A stretch of DNA of 64,000 nucleotides, taken from positions 79,864 through 143,863 of the forward strand of contig JAFSTE010000018.1 in the NCBI GenBank assembly GCA_017450645.1, in the 5' to 3' direction. The DNA comes from Eubacterium sp. (GTDB taxonomy: Bacteria > Bacillota > Clostridia > Oscillospirales > Acutalibacteraceae). Positions 1 through 7,488 of this stretch are shown here, piece after piece. The notes beneath the pieces are model-generated. The model was not told the DNA's origin. It ran no database searches and worked only from the letters and a program-made list of their open reading frames with translations. Positions within the stretch are counted from its first letter, which is position 1; each line of letters starts with the position of its first letter. The translations under genes were made by a program, and so were the position numbers.

Positions 1-516
1 CCCGCCGAGCTTATGGACGATGAAACTGTATTCTTTGTTAACCCGACGGGCAGGTTCGTAATCGGCGGTCCTATGGGTGACAGCGGTCTTACCGGCCGTA
101 AGATAATTGTAGATACATACGGCGGCTATGCTCGCCACGGTGGCGGTGCTTTCTCGGGTAAGGACCCGACTAAGGTTGACCGTTCCGCAGCTTATGCGGC
201 AAGATGGGTTGCAAAGAACATTGTAGCTTCGGGTCTTGCGGATAAGTGCGAGGTTGAGCTTGCGTACGCTATCGGCGTTGCCAAGCCCGTATCTATCCTT
301 GTTGACACCTTCGGCACCGGAAAGAAATCCGACGAGGAAATCAGCGAGATTGTTAATAAGGTGTTTGACCTTCGTCCTTCGGCTATTATCAGAGAGCTTG
401 ACCTCAGACGCCCGATTTACCAGGCTGTTGCAGCATACGGCCATATGGGCAGGGAAGACCTGGGTGTTCCGTGGGAGCAGCTCAATAAGGTAGACGAAAT
501 TAAAAAGTATATGTAA
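1..516 (+). CDS. metK: S-adenosylmethionine synthetase, C-terminal part (5' end outside window)
   Basis: This is the last 171 residues of methionine adenosyltransferase, which makes SAM from methionine and ATP in the cytoplasm. The reading frame is open from base 1, so the gene begins upstream; the full family protein is about 390-400 aa. Two MetK signatures are plain: [14 protein letters not shown] (about residues 22-35 of the visible part) and the [19 protein letters not shown] block (about 46-64), which form the ATP/phosphate and metal site. The C-terminal YGHMGRED segment is also typical. The gene ends 11 nt before a strong hairpin terminator and is convergent with the AIM24-family gene. 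Methionine synthesis is represented again at the other end of the window by metA. Identification is secure; its start and promoter cannot be seen. Confidence 0.97.
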   Translation, partial: PAELMDDETVFFVNPTGRFVIGGPMGDSGLTGRKIIVDTYGGYARHGGGAFSGKDPTKVDRSAAYAARWVAKNIVASGLADKCEVELAYAIGVAKPVSILVDTFGTGKKSDEEISEIVNKVFDLRPSAIIRELDLRRPIYQAVAAYGHMGREDLGVPWEQLNKVDEIKKYM

Positions 517-527
517 TTGATATACAA

Positions 528-557
528 AAAACGCAGTCGTTATATCGACTGCGTTTT
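528..557. terminator. Bidirectional intrinsic terminator between metK and AIM24-family gene
   Basis: A perfect 12-bp stem (528-539 with 546-557, core ACGCAGTCG/CGACTGCGT) encloses a 6-nt loop. The stem ends are A-rich on the left and T-rich on the right, so a U-tract follows the hairpin on both strands: TTTTCTTT on plus, and TTTTTTG on minus. It lies between two convergent genes and probably terminates both. Confidence 0.9.
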
Positions 558-587
558 CTTTGTGAACTACCAAATGACAAGTAGTGT

Positions 588-1271
588 TTATCCGTTTGAT
601 GTGGACACGTATGGTCTGATAGAGCCTGCAAGTTTCGGGATAGGCATTGTCTGCAAAACAACTTCGCCGGGACCCGTTACAACTGTGTTGAAAAGACCTT
701 CGCCGCCAAAGAGCACATTTTTAACGCCCTTAACGGTCTGAACATCCATCTTGCAGGTTGAGCTCATAAGCACAACATGGCCCGTATCAATAATTAACTG
801 CTGACCTGCAGCGAGATTATACCTGATTGCTGCGCCGTCAATCTCTATAAATGCGGTGCCGTTACCGCTGAGCTTTTGCATAATAAAGCCTTCGCCGCCT
901 ACAAGACCTGCGCCGAACTTCTTCTGGAAGAAGGTAGAAAGCTCTACGCCTGCGGTAGAAGCGAGGAACGCGCTTTTTTGTGCAACATACTCCTGGCCGG
1001 GAGTTATATTAATAGCCATAATCTCACCGGGCAGGCTGCTCGCGAAAGCAATCATACCCTGACCGCCCTGAGCAGTGTATTTGTTTACGAACAGCGACTC
1101 TTTTGTCATCATTCTGCCGAGCATTTTGCCGATACCGCCGTTAGAGGTGGTTTCCATAAGCATATTCGGTGTCATCCAGCTCATTCCGCCGCCTTCGGAA
1201 ATCATTGTTTCGTTTGGCTCAAGATTACAGATGAGAACCGGAAAATTGCCGCCCTGAATGTCGTACTTCAT
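588..1271 (-). CDS. AIM24 / TIGR00266 family protein
   Basis: This 227-aa protein belongs to the AIM24 (DUF124, TIGR00266) family: a compact beta-sandwich protein found across bacteria, with a mitochondrial relative in yeast. Its biochemical function is not established. Family hallmarks are the opening LEPNETMISEGGGMSWM, the GGQGMIAFASSLPGEI segment, and the glycine-rich GAGLVGGEGFIMQKLSG near residues 119-135. There is no signal peptide or membrane segment, so it is probably cytoplasmic. The ATG at 1271 has an AAAGGAG Shine-Dalgarno. It sits 24 bp downstream of proC on the same strand and is likely cotranscribed with it. The family assignment is firm; the role is unknown. Confidence 0.85.
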   Translation of the reverse strand: MKYDIQGGNFPVLICNLEPNETMISEGGGMSWMTPNMLMETTSNGGIGKMLGRMMTKESLFVNKYTAQGGQGMIAFASSLPGEIMAINITPGQEYVAQKSAFLASTAGVELSTFFQKKFGAGLVGGEGFIMQKLSGNGTAFIEIDGAAIRYNLAAGQQLIIDTGHVVLMSSTCKMDVQTVKGVKNVLFGGEGLFNTVVTGPGEVVLQTMPIPKLAGSIRPYVSTSNG

Positions 1272-1295
1272 AATTTTTACTCCTTTGTTTTAAAA

Positions 1296-2093
1296 TTATA
1301 ATTTTTTATCTTTTTCTAAAGATTTGTTTACCGCGTTGTGTACCGCAGTTTCAAATCCGTCAGACTGAAGAGAAGTTACGCCCTCGATAGTAGTGCCGCC
1401 GGGCGAGCATACCATATCAATAAGCTCAAACGGGTGCTTGTCGCTCTCGAGTACCATTTTTGCGCTGCCGAGTACCGACTGTGCCGCGATTTGCAGCGCC
1501 TCGTCCTTTTTCATACCGTTTTGTACGGCAGCTCTTGCGAGCGCGTCAATAAACATATACGCAAACGCAGGCGAACATCCTGCAATAACGCCGAAAAGAG
1601 GGAAGAACTTTTCGTCAAGCTCAATAACCTGACCTACGCCGCTGAAAACTTCCTTACAAAACGCCTTGTCGTCGTCACCTGCAAAGCTGTTAGCACAAAA
1701 GCCCGACATAGCCTGTCCTACCTTGGCGTTTATGTTCGGCATAACTCTAATAATTCTGTTGTCGTGCGACAGCATAGAGCGCATAAACTCGATATCCTTG
1801 CCCGCAGCGATAGAAATTATAAGCGTGTCGCTTTCGCTGAGCGCAATATTAATCTTACTAAGTACAGCGCCGAGCACATTAGGCTTAACCGCAAGAATAA
1901 CGCTTTCGCAGTTTTTTACAACATCAACTTCGCTATCGAGTACTGTTGTGCCGTAAGCGGATTTTACTTCGTTGCAAGCGTCTTCACTGATATCAAAAAC
2001 GCAGATATCGCTACCGCTTACAATGCCGTTTTCAACAATGCCGCCGATTATAGCGCCTGCCATATTTCCGCAGCCGATAAATCCTAATTTCAT
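1296..2093 (-). CDS. proC: Pyrroline-5-carboxylate reductase
   Basis: ProC reduces 1-pyrroline-5-carboxylate to proline with NAD(P)H, the last step of proline synthesis. The protein is 265 aa, the normal length. The N-terminal Rossmann fold shows LGFIGCGNMAGAI (residues 3-15). The C-terminal dimerisation domain carries the family signature SPGGTTIEGV (about residues 230-239). The ATG at 2093 follows AAAGGAAG at suitable spacing. The downstream neighbour is the AIM24-family gene. A plausible sigma-A promoter (TTGATT-17-TAAACT) lies just upstream at 2123-2151. proA and proB are not in the window. Confidence 0.96.
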   Translation of the reverse strand: MKLGFIGCGNMAGAIIGGIVENGIVSGSDICVFDISEDACNEVKSAYGTTVLDSEVDVVKNCESVILAVKPNVLGAVLSKINIALSESDTLIISIAAGKDIEFMRSMLSHDNRIIRVMPNINAKVGQAMSGFCANSFAGDDDKAFCKEVFSGVGQVIELDEKFFPLFGVIAGCSPAFAYMFIDALARAAVQNGMKKDEALQIAAQSVLGSAKMVLESDKHPFELIDMVCSPGGTTIEGVTSLQSDGFETAVHNAVNKSLEKDKKL

Positions 2094-2122
2094 ACATAAA
2101 CTTCCTTTTATTTTATATTAGT

Positions 2123-2151
2123 AGTTTAACACATTAAAGCATTTAAATCAA
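2123..2151 (-). promoter_or_regulatory. Possible sigma-A promoter for proC
   Basis: On the minus strand TTGATT (2146-2151), a 17-nt spacer and TAAACT (2123-2128) lie 30 bp before the proC start. The elements match consensus at 4-5 of 6 positions each, in A+T-rich DNA where chance matches are common. Confidence 0.35.
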
Positions 2152-2158
2152 CTATATT

Positions 2159-2413
2159 TTATGAAAATGATTTGTATTTCTTCTTAGTCGCTTCGCCGCC
2201 TCTGATATGGCGTTCCGCCTTGTTTATCTGCAGAACTTCGTAAACCTCTTTTGCAAGCGCGGGCGAGATTTGCTCGAGCCGTTTTGTAACATCTATATGT
2301 ACTGTCGATTTTGATATACCGTAGGCTTTTGCAGCCTGCCTTACGGTCGCCTTGTTTTTTACAATGTATTCGCCAAGCGTAATACATCTTCTGTCCTGTT
2401 TAATAATTTTCAT
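2159..2413 (-). CDS. spoIIID: Sporulation transcriptional regulator SpoIIID
   Basis: SpoIIID is the small DNA-binding regulator of the mother cell that modifies the sigma-E programme and helps turn on sigma-K genes in Bacillus. This 84-aa protein is close to the usual length (93 aa in B. subtilis). It has the diagnostic helix-turn-helix near residues 25-46 (TVRQAAKAYGISKSTVHIDV) and a basic C-terminus rich in lysine, known in the family to contact DNA. The ATG at 2413 has an AAGGGG Shine-Dalgarno. The gene is preceded by a terminator at 2441-2475, so it needs its own promoter, which I could not assign. In other Clostridia and Bacillus it is also a single gene. Identification is strong. Confidence 0.93.
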   Translation of the reverse strand: MKIIKQDRRCITLGEYIVKNKATVRQAAKAYGISKSTVHIDVTKRLEQISPALAKEVYEVLQINKAERHIRGGEATKKKYKSFS

Positions 2414-2440
2414 ACGATTACCCCTTTTGGTAATCTATAT

Positions 2441-2475
2441 GAAAAGCTCCCCGTACTTATTCGGTACAGGGAGCT
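2441..2475 (-). terminator. Intrinsic terminator after prs and the small membrane-protein gene
   Basis: Read on the minus strand, a 12-bp stem (2464-2475 with 2445-2456, core AGCTCCC...GGGAGCT) with one G-U wobble is followed by TTTTC. It lies 5 nt after the stop of the gene at 2481 and separates it from spoIIID. Confidence 0.8.
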
Positions 2476-2480
2476 ATTAT

Positions 2481-2984
2481 TTATTCTTTTTCTGTAGTTT
2501 CTTCTTCGTTTAACTCTTCGGCATAGTCGCTGAGAATATCGGTAAGCGATTTCATATTAAAGTGGTCAACCTTTTTATATACGGTTTCTTCCTTCTCGTC
2601 GACCTTTTTGCCGTTTTCCTCAAGCAGCGTGAGGGTGAGAGTATTGCCTCTAATTGTGAACTTGTACACAACCTCGCCGCCTGAGCTCTGGTTTTTAAGG
2701 GTGAGCTTGTTGCCGTTTATAGTGTAGATACCCTCTATACTAAAGGTGCTGATATAGCTGTCGTAAGAGCCGTCATCTTTAAACTCATAAGCCGAAACGG
2801 CTTTATCGCCCTGCCATTTAGCGATAATCTGCTCGTCGTCGGGAGTAACAATATCGTTAATAAGGTCGGCGGGGGACTCGTTATTTACGCCGCAGTAAAT
2901 GCCCGCGGGTATCGTGATTAAAAGAAGTACAGCGACAATTATAACAACAATAAGCTGTCCTTTTGTTAGCTTTTTTATTTTCAT
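2481..2984 (-). CDS. Small membrane-anchored protein, lipocalin-like (DUF5640-type) domain
   Basis: The function is unknown. The 167-aa protein begins with KIKKLTKGQ and a single strongly hydrophobic helix (about residues 11-30), so it is probably tethered to the membrane with its C-terminal part outside. The exported part contains a short beta-rich unit (about 50-120): WQGDKAVSAYEFKDDGSYDSY followed by GIYTINGNKLTL. That pattern is seen in lipocalin-like or DUF5640 domains of Clostridia, which often read as 'amount of X versus default' beta barrels. The tail is very acidic (EELNEEETTEKE). The gene starts 1 nt after the prs stop, so it is translationally coupled to it, which does not by itself explain its role. 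Confidence 0.55.
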   Translation of the reverse strand: MKIKKLTKGQLIVVIIVAVLLLITIPAGIYCGVNNESPADLINDIVTPDDEQIIAKWQGDKAVSAYEFKDDGSYDSYISTFSIEGIYTINGNKLTLKNQSSGGEVVYKFTIRGNTLTLTLLEENGKKVDEKEETVYKKVDHFNMKSLTDILSDYAEELNEEETTEKE

Positions 2985-2985
2985 A

Positions 2986-4161
2986 TTATTTCAGTCCTTT
3001 TTCTGTGAGAAGCTTATGGATTTTGCCCGATGAGTCGAGAAGCGAGGATACTGAGAGGTCGTGGTTAATAGTGTCAAGGAAGTATGCAAGATATTTCGAC
3101 AGCTCTACGCTTTCGTACCAGTCGCGCGACAAAAGCTCGGGCGTCTGATAGATACCGTTAGTAGTGTAAAGCTTTTCAAATACGCCCTCCTCGTGAGCCT
3201 TGTCAAATACCTCAAGACCGTTACAGAAAAGACCGAACGAACAGCATACAAAAATCCTCTTTGCCTTAAGCTCCTTAAGCTTTCTTGCAACCTCGAGCAT
3301 ACTTTCACCCGAGGAAATCATATCGTCTACGATAATAAGGTCCTTACCCTCAACGCTTTCACCGAGGTACTGGTGAGCGACTATCGGGTTTCTGCCGTCT
3401 ACAACCTTAGTGTAGTCGCGCCTCTTGTAGAACATACCTAAGTTTACGCCAAGCTGAGTAGCGAAGTAAATACATCTGTGCATCGCGCCCTCGTCGGGTG
3501 AGATAATCATAAGATGGTCTGGGTCGATGGATAAATCGTCAACCGTTCCTACAAGCGACTTAATCATCTGATATGTAGGCATTACATTCTCAAATGACTT
3601 GTGCGGAATAGAGTTCTGTACCCTCTGGTCGTGTGCGTCAAAGGTGATTATGTTTTCAACGCCAAGGTCGATAAGCTCCTGCAAAGCCATAGCGCAGTCG
3701 AGCGATTCTCTCGAAGAGCGCTTGTGCTGTCTGCCCTCATAGAGCATGGGCATAATAACATTAATTCTCTTAGCCTTACTTGAAGCGGCAGAGATAACTC
3801 TCTTTAAATCTGCGTAGTGGTCGTCGGGTGACTTAGGCACGTCCATACCGTACATCTTATACTTTACCGAGTAGTTAAAGCAGTCGGCGATAATATAAAG
3901 GTCGTAACCTCTGATAGTGTCGTTAATAACAACCTTGCCTTCACCCGAGCCGAAGCGTACCGTGCTCGTCTCAATCATATAGGTATCTCTCTGATAACCG
4001 TAAAATGAGATAAGGTGCTCGTGCTTTTCTACCTGTTCAGCTCTCCATCTTACGATAAAGCTGTTAATTTTTTCCGCAAGCTCCTCGCATCCGGGAAGTG
4101 CGATAATACCCAGCGGACCGTAAGGAATAGTCTGAACCTCTTGTGCTGTAATTCTTGGCAT
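2986..4161 (-). CDS. prs: Ribose-phosphate pyrophosphokinase (long, divergent form)
   Basis: Prs makes PRPP from ribose 5-phosphate and ATP, feeding nucleotide, histidine and tryptophan synthesis. At 391 aa it is longer than the usual 310-320 aa, with an N-terminal extension and an insert around residues 85-105. Recognisable elements are RFGSGEG (about residue 69), the adenine-side loop YEGRQHKRSSRES, the metal-site region FDAHDQ, the catalytic loop YKRRDY, and the PRPP-binding loop LIIVDDMISSGES. The last has Ser-Ser where classical enzymes have Asp-Thr. The ATG at 4161 is preceded by GAGAGGAG. A TTGAAC-17-TAAAAT promoter lies at 4206-4234. It is followed after 1 nt by the small membrane-protein gene. 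The enzymatic call is good; whether the divergent loop alters regulation is unknown. Confidence 0.88.
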   Translation of the reverse strand: MPRITAQEVQTIPYGPLGIIALPGCEELAEKINSFIVRWRAEQVEKHEHLISFYGYQRDTYMIETSTVRFGSGEGKVVINDTIRGYDLYIIADCFNYSVKYKMYGMDVPKSPDDHYADLKRVISAASSKAKRINVIMPMLYEGRQHKRSSRESLDCAMALQELIDLGVENIITFDAHDQRVQNSIPHKSFENVMPTYQMIKSLVGTVDDLSIDPDHLMIISPDEGAMHRCIYFATQLGVNLGMFYKRRDYTKVVDGRNPIVAHQYLGESVEGKDLIIVDDMISSGESMLEVARKLKELKAKRIFVCCSFGLFCNGLEVFDKAHEEGVFEKLYTTNGIYQTPELLSRDWYESVELSKYLAYFLDTINHDLSVSSLLDSSGKIHKLLTEKGLK

Positions 4162-4205
4162 TTTAAACTCCTCTCAACTTAAATCACTAATAAGCTTGTA
4201 TATCT

Positions 4206-4234
4206 ATTTTACAACAAAATTCTTTGCTGTTCAA
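4206..4234 (-). promoter_or_regulatory. Sigma-A promoter for prs
   Basis: On the minus strand TTGAAC (4229-4234), exactly 17 nt, then TAAAAT (4206-4211). The -35 box begins 2 nt after the stop codon of the upstream membrane-protein gene, leaving no room for a terminator between the two. Confidence 0.55.
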
Positions 4235-4236
4235 TA

Positions 4237-7200
4237 CTAAATATTTTTCTTTTTACCCTTTTTAGTAAGGACAATATATGCGCCGTAAACAAGTATGCAA
4301 AGCCAGGTCGCTCCCGTAATTACAAGACCGTAGTTAAGCCCCTTAGGACTGTACTTGTACTTAACGGTGTGCTTGCCTTTTTTAATGGTTGTTGTAAGCA
4401 TACTGTCGCCGACCTCGAAGGTCTTAACTTTTTCGCCGTCAATATAAACGCTCCAGCTTTCGTCATACGGAATAGACGAGAAGAGATAACCGTTATATCC
4501 CGCCTCAACAGTTCCTTCGATAGTCGTGTCGTTGTAGCTCGTAACATTAATAGCGCCTGTTTTAAGCATATCGTAAGCCGAGGTAAATACATCCTTATTA
4601 ATGTTATAGGCGTAGATTTCAAAGGTAGAGCTGTCGGTTTCCATATCGCCGAGACTAAGCTCAATCCTTATTTCGTCGCCCTTTTTGTGCTTGCCTAAAT
4701 CCATTATATACGGCTCGTCAATATACTGGTCGCAGGTCTCCTCCTCGTCGTCCCAGAAGTAGTTGACATTTTTAATCTCGGGCGAGGTGATATAAACATA
4801 AAGATTACTGTTATTAACCGCCTTAATGGTAATATCTATGCTTCCGCCCTCGCTGTCGCGTGAGAAGGAGTAGAAGCCGTTTTCGCTTACATCCTCGCAG
4901 GTAGCGGCAGTGGTGTCAAAGCCGACATACTCGCACTCCTTAAACACTCCGCCAACACCTGCAGCGTTGTCGATAAAGCTCTCCTGAACTTCAAATGGGT
5001 CGCCTTCTTCGCAGTACCAATCCTTTATGTCGTTACTTGTAACGAATGAAATCGGCAGGAAGTAGTCGTTTTTGTAAACGTCGGTCTTGCTCTTTTTAGC
5101 CGAATAGTATTCGCTGTAAAAATCGTTTGACGGCTTTAATGAGTTTTCGGTGCGCGTAATGTACTTAATCGCGTGCATCATATTGTAAACGGGCGTCTGA
5201 GTGTTGTAAGTGTAGGAGTTAATTCTGTTGCCGAACATACCCATCGAGTACTGCAGTCCCGAATACTTTTCGTAAGCCATAGACGAGAATGTTGAAATAC
5301 CGTTATAACCGTAAAGGCAGGGGTCCATCCTTGTATCTAGGTGGCATAGCTCCTGACGGTAAAAGTCCTTGTCGTTATCCTCGACATATTCTATGGTTTC
5401 TCTGTAATTTTCGTAGTTTGCCATATAGGTTTCTCTGTCCCAGTTAATGATATAGGACGCGGTATCAGCCACGATTACCTCACAAAATGCAACCGCAAGC
5501 ACCGTTATACCGATAAGCGTTTTTTGCATCCTGCCGGTTTTAATAAGCATGAGAACTGCGCTCCATACCATAACGCTGCCGAGAGTGATAAGTATGGTAA
5601 AGTCGTTAATCTTTTCGGTCGGGAACTTTTGGAAAAACAGCGCAATGAATACCCACGCAAAGCCCACGATACCGATATCCCTGTACGCAATACCGCTAAA
5701 GTTTTTAAGCGTTCTGTAACCGATTACGAGAATGATAAACGAGTACATAAACGAAAATCTGTACGGTAAATCATTCGGGAAATGGAACGCGTGCCATATA
5801 AAGTTAGCAACATTATTGTTAAAGCTCAGCACAAAGAAAAGCAGTACAAGAACATTTACAACCTTTTCTTTAAGTGAAATCTTTTTATTTAAAATATAGA
5901 GCGGCAGCAGAATAGCCGGCAGCATTCCGCTGAAAATGTTCGGCAGAACATCGTCTCCCGACGAGCGTATAGTAGTTGTAAGCCCCGCAAGGTGCGAGGA
6001 TATAAGATTAATCAAATCGAAATACGGCTCGCCCGCACCCGGGAAAGAGTCCTGAGTCGCCGACGAACCCTGTAAAATAAAGTATACGGGGATAAGCGAT
6101 ACGGCACAAATCATACCCGAAAGCAGCGATGCAAATGTAAATCTTACGCCTCTGTTAATAAATGCGTTGCCCCTGAGGGTATCAATAAGCGAGCGCTTCG
6201 GTTTACCGTCTATAATAACGGTTTCGGGCGCAGGCACATTGATTTTATTAAACGCTATAAAGAAGTAAGCGAGGAAATATACTACTGCAAAAAGGCAGGT
6301 CATATATCCCATATAGTAGCTCGAAAACAGCAGCAGCGAAAGGGAAGCGATGTACATTAACGGCTTGCCCTTAAGTATGATTTTTTCTATTCCGAGCATA
6401 ATTATCGGGAATAAAATCATACCGTCTATCCACATAATGTTCCAGTAATACGCTAAGAAGTAGCTGCAAAAAGCGTAGAACACACCAAACGCTGCAGAAA
6501 TTAAGCAGTGGCTCTTTTGCGACACTTTAATATAGTAGGTGAACGCCATAGATGCGCATACAGCCTTAACTAAAACCATAGTGGTAATAGCGTAAGGCAT
6601 ATCGCCTCTGTCAAAGAGAAGTATTATTAGCGAAAACGGGGATGACAGATAGTTAAAGAAATTGCCTAAAAAGCTCGAGCCGCCGCCCGATACCCAGGAG
6701 TAAACAAAGCTTTTGTGAAGCGTTAATCTGTCGTAAAGCTCGCAGTAAAGCGGACCGTACTGGTGATAAAGGTCCATACGCATTACGGTAATATCGCCAA
6801 ACGGAAATGCCTCAAATACAATATAAACAAAGCTGATACCGAGCAGCGCCACTACTCCCGCCAAAAGCACAAACCTGTTATTAAAGAATGTTTTATAAGC
6901 GTGTCCGTGCTTGTTACTTGCAGCATTAGCGCGGCAGTCGAATATAATAAGCCTGTCAAAATAGTAGTTGAAAACGAAGAAAATTATTGCGCATATGATA
7001 TAAGTAAGCGCAATCTTTGTGCCGATAATCTGAGTAAATACTATGTCGCAAAGCTTGTAGTAACCTATGTCAATACCGACCCTTACGGCGCTTAATAGTA
7101 TTCGTAAAGGAGTTTTCGTCTTGCACTTAACGGTAAATACGAACTTATTCTCCAAAAAATAGAAAAAAACAGCCGAAATAGCAAACGCAATGAACACGCT

Positions 7201-7353
7201 GATTTGTGCGTTCAGCCCGAATGATACCTTAAATAGCTGTTTAAAAATAATAAATAGTAATGTACAAATTCCGTAACAGATACCGTAATTTACGGTTTCG
7301 CCGTTAAGAATTTTATTTGCGGATAATTCCTTTTTAGATGATGTAATATCCAT
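4237..7353 (-). CDS. GtrA/GtcA-like domain fused to YfhO-family membrane glycosyltransferase
   Basis: This is a 1038-aa polytopic membrane protein. Residues about 15-135 form a four-helix GtrA/GtcA-like unit, with the paired ENKFVF and FDRLIIF motifs that end each half of that fold. The rest (about 155-1030) is a YfhO-family protein: many transmembrane helices, the early RMDLYHQYGPL and GGGSSFLGNFFNYLSSPFS loops, an extracytoplasmic C-terminal region with YDESWSVYIDGEKV, and a last helix near the C-terminus. In Bacillus, GtcA (GtrA family) and YfhO are separate proteins that act with a CsbB-type enzyme to put sugars on lipoteichoic acid. Here the likely flippase and transferase are one polypeptide. 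An upstream in-frame ATG at 7395 exists, but AGAGG lies correctly before the ATG at 7353, so I start there. Confidence 0.82.
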   Translation of the reverse strand: MDITSSKKELSANKILNGETVNYGICYGICTLLFIIFKQLFKVSFGLNAQISVFIAFAISAVFFYFLENKFVFTVKCKTKTPLRILLSAVRVGIDIGYYKLCDIVFTQIIGTKIALTYIICAIIFFVFNYYFDRLIIFDCRANAASNKHGHAYKTFFNNRFVLLAGVVALLGISFVYIVFEAFPFGDITVMRMDLYHQYGPLYCELYDRLTLHKSFVYSWVSGGGSSFLGNFFNYLSSPFSLIILLFDRGDMPYAITTMVLVKAVCASMAFTYYIKVSQKSHCLISAAFGVFYAFCSYFLAYYWNIMWIDGMILFPIIMLGIEKIILKGKPLMYIASLSLLLFSSYYMGYMTCLFAVVYFLAYFFIAFNKINVPAPETVIIDGKPKRSLIDTLRGNAFINRGVRFTFASLLSGMICAVSLIPVYFILQGSSATQDSFPGAGEPYFDLINLISSHLAGLTTTIRSSGDDVLPNIFSGMLPAILLPLYILNKKISLKEKVVNVLVLLFFVLSFNNNVANFIWHAFHFPNDLPYRFSFMYSFIILVIGYRTLKNFSGIAYRDIGIVGFAWVFIALFFQKFPTEKINDFTILITLGSVMVWSAVLMLIKTGRMQKTLIGITVLAVAFCEVIVADTASYIINWDRETYMANYENYRETIEYVEDNDKDFYRQELCHLDTRMDPCLYGYNGISTFSSMAYEKYSGLQYSMGMFGNRINSYTYNTQTPVYNMMHAIKYITRTENSLKPSNDFYSEYYSAKKSKTDVYKNDYFLPISFVTSNDIKDWYCEEGDPFEVQESFIDNAAGVGGVFKECEYVGFDTTAATCEDVSENGFYSFSRDSEGGSIDITIKAVNNSNLYVYITSPEIKNVNYFWDDEEETCDQYIDEPYIMDLGKHKKGDEIRIELSLGDMETDSSTFEIYAYNINKDVFTSAYDMLKTGAINVTSYNDTTIEGTVEAGYNGYLFSSIPYDESWSVYIDGEKVKTFEVGDSMLTTTIKKGKHTVKYKYSPKGLNYGLVITGATWLCILVYGAYIVLTKKGKKKNI

Positions 7354-7385
7354 ATTAAAACCTCTAAATATTTTAAGTCTTAGAT

Positions 7386-7414
7386 ATACTAACATATATA
7401 AAACTATTGTTCAA
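7386..7414 (-). promoter_or_regulatory. Possible sigma-A promoter for the GtrA-YfhO gene
   Basis: On the minus strand TTGAAC (7409-7414), 17 nt, TAGTAT (7386-7391). The -35 is good and the -10 matches 4 of 6. It lies 33 bp before the chosen start codon, inside the divergent spacer shared with the spoIIIA operon. Confidence 0.35.
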
Positions 7415-7442
7415 TTCATTTTAGCTAAATTTAACCTCTTTG

Positions 7443-7471
7443 TAATATTTACTCCTTGTCCGTCATAGAGT
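7443..7471 (+). promoter_or_regulatory. Sigma-E-like promoter of the spoIIIA operon
   Basis: TAATATT (7443-7449), a 14-nt spacer and CATAGAGT (7464-7471) fit the B. subtilis sigma-E consensus (KMATATT, about 14 nt, CATACAHT): all of the -35 and six of eight -10 positions. In Bacillus the spoIIIA operon is sigma-E dependent. The -10 lies downstream of an in-frame TTG at 7456, which supports the later TTG at 7489 as the spoIIIAA start. Confidence 0.55.
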
Positions 7472-7488
7472 TTTACAGAGGTGATTGC

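Noticed and set aside
1338-2087. Long open frame (249 codons) opposite proC
   Set aside because: It lies fully within proC, a clear family member, on the other strand, has no recognisable protein features and no Shine-Dalgarno; it mirrors codon bias of the real gene.
2414-2475. Possible sigma-E promoter for spoIIID
   Set aside because: A CATATAGA segment exists after the terminator, but the -10 and -35 positions match the consensus poorly, so I did not call it.
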